This document shows positions 63,003 to 64,000 of a DNA stretch of 64,000 nucleotides, in pieces (the first letter of the stretch is position 1; each line of letters begins with the position of its first letter). The notes under the pieces were generated by a model. That model saw nothing but the letters and a program-made list of their open reading frames with translations. It ran no database searches and was not told the DNA's origin. Origin of the DNA: Sceloporus undulatus (taxonomy: Eukaryota > Chordata > Lepidosauria > Squamata > Phrynosomatidae); the NCBI RefSeq assembly GCF_019175285.1, contig NC_056527.1:120801273-120865272 (forward strand), in the 5' to 3' direction. The translations under genes and the position numbers were made by a program.

Positions 63003-64000
63003 AACATTTGGGCAAAAAAAGGTTTCAGGCTACTTTGAGGTGCCATTTGAGGGGATTGGGGAGTTAAGAGAAGAGGGATTTAACAAACGTGTGCTTCTGG
63101 AGGCCTCCAGGAGTAATGATTTACTTTCTTTTCAGGCATTTTTTGTCCAGATTTTGGGAAGGCTTCAGAATGTGGCAGTTGTGGGCAATACAAAAAAGCC
63201 CATGTTTGAAGGTTGCATACAGCATATGTGCCACACTCCTCCTCAGTCGTAGGAAATCACATTTTCCCCCCCAGCCCTACTGTGTATACCTAAAGAACAG
63301 GTTTTTTTCCTCTCCCCCCCCCCCCTCACATTCCAATCTTGAATTTTCCTGATACTGAGCATTCACAAACACACACTCCATGTGCAATTCACACCTTATA
63401 CAGGTTTTCTGTTTATTTCACCTGCCTCTGCTTCATTGGTGCTGAGACACAGCCCAGCCAGACTACCTTTTGTCTAGCCAGAGACCAGTAAACACCATTC
63501 ATCCTTCCACAAAAGTCCTCATCTGATTTTTTTGCCATCCTCTCCTCCTTCACAAAGTCTTTCTTTAGAAAGAGGTGTACTTATTTTTAATTAGTTTCAG
63601 ACAGGAAAGAAGGTTGCAGTAAGTTTGTGTAAAACTGATGCTTTCTCTTTCCCCTCTTTGAATAATATTGGGAGGATAAGAGAGAGGCTCAGCTGAAGTG
63701 GAAAGGCAGGGAGAAGTTGCCAAAAAGGGCATGGTAGCACCTGTGGCTGGCATAGTTGAAAAGGGCAGCCAGCTCCCTGCATTATCATTGAATTGGAATA
63801 CTGCAGATACATGGCAGGGTTAAAGACATCAGCAGAGGTCAGAGTGGCAGCCTGGTTAATAGGCTTAATGGGAAGAAGCTGCCCAAATTTTAAAGAGCAG
63901 AATACTGCGGCCACGGATTGGACATTGCTCCTAATATTTTCATTTTCAGAATTAAATTCTGGGCTCCTTGTGTGATAAAGCTGGGGCTGAGGAAAGTGAG

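Larger units (their letters stand above)
60909..64000 (+). other. MXD1: MXD1 intron 3 (continues past the window)
   Basis: No further MXD1 exon (the next should encode RRAHLRLCLEKLK) is found. 60,910-62,300 and 63,010-64,000 appear single-copy; a G9 run lies near 61,450 and C runs near 63,268 and 63,317. Confidence 0.8.

Noticed and set aside
63597-63914. Minus-strand frame of 105 codons at the window end
   Set aside because: No motif, no repeat and no splice support; it lies within MXD1 intron 3.
1-64000. Endogenous retrovirus, LTR element or Polinton
   Set aside because: No paired long terminal repeats and no gag, integrase, protease, envelope or capsid-like frames were seen. The only reverse transcriptase is of LINE type.
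1-64000. An undescribed multi-gene system
   Set aside because: The coding content is fully explained by three well-known host genes and transposons. The novelty here is structural and regulatory, and is reported in the findings as such.

Overview
This is vertebrate nuclear DNA, almost certainly from a squamate reptile, and more likely a lizard. Three lines of evidence point there. Tuatara-and-squamate-type Sauria SINEs (tRNA head with a BovB-type tail) occur in both orientations, with 5S-rRNA-headed relatives. CR1, L2 and RTE-BovB LINE fragments lie side by side. The three recognisable host genes are vertebrate orthologues with conserved GT/AG exon structure. I see no prokaryotic genes, no retroviral or LTR element and no new multi-gene system. 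All three genes read left to right.

Layout. (1) 1-23,937 has no recognisable coding exon. It is repeat-rich DNA upstream of ADD2, perhaps a 5' UTR intron, and holds an L2 LINE with a long open reverse-transcriptase frame (17,733-19,166), CR1 and BovB fragments, Sauria and 5S SINEs, fold-back MITEs and minisatellites. (2) 23,938-36,488 carries the complete coding part of ADD2 (beta-adducin), 14 coding exons and about 720 residues by my exon join. (3) 36,489-44,270 is 3' UTR or intergenic DNA with MITEs, a composite dinucleotide repeat and an unexplained CpG-rich block. (4) 44,270-50,146 is SNRNP27 (U4/U6.U5 tri-snRNP 27 kDa protein), with promoter and six coding exons giving 154 residues; intron 1 is built largely from two unrelated tandem arrays. 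(5) 50,147-54,240 is intergenic. (6) 54,250-64,000 holds the CpG-island promoter and first three coding exons of MXD1 (MAD1, a MAX-binding repressor); the rest of MXD1 lies beyond the window.

The genes do not form a pathway: ADD2 caps and crosslinks the spectrin-actin membrane skeleton, SNRNP27 is a spliceosome component, and MXD1 is a Sin3-recruiting transcription repressor. Their grouping is a microsynteny block. From memory, mammals keep SNRNP27-MXD1 as neighbours in this order, but ADD2 lies some distance away in the opposite orientation, so the gene order here records a rearrangement in one lineage.

The most notable points are: seven CCAAT boxes in about 450 bp before MXD1; TTCC microsatellites at or near the splice acceptors of two ADD2 exons; a weak GTTGGC donor in SNRNP27, itself a splicing factor; tandem 5S-rRNA-related units in MXD1 intron 1; a palindrome that runs from a transposon-like element into its flank in ADD2 intron 9; and an inverted repeat with CTCF-like cores just upstream of SNRNP27. 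Exon limits were placed by hand from reading frame, splice dinucleotides and remembered orthologue sequences. Repeat limits are approximate.
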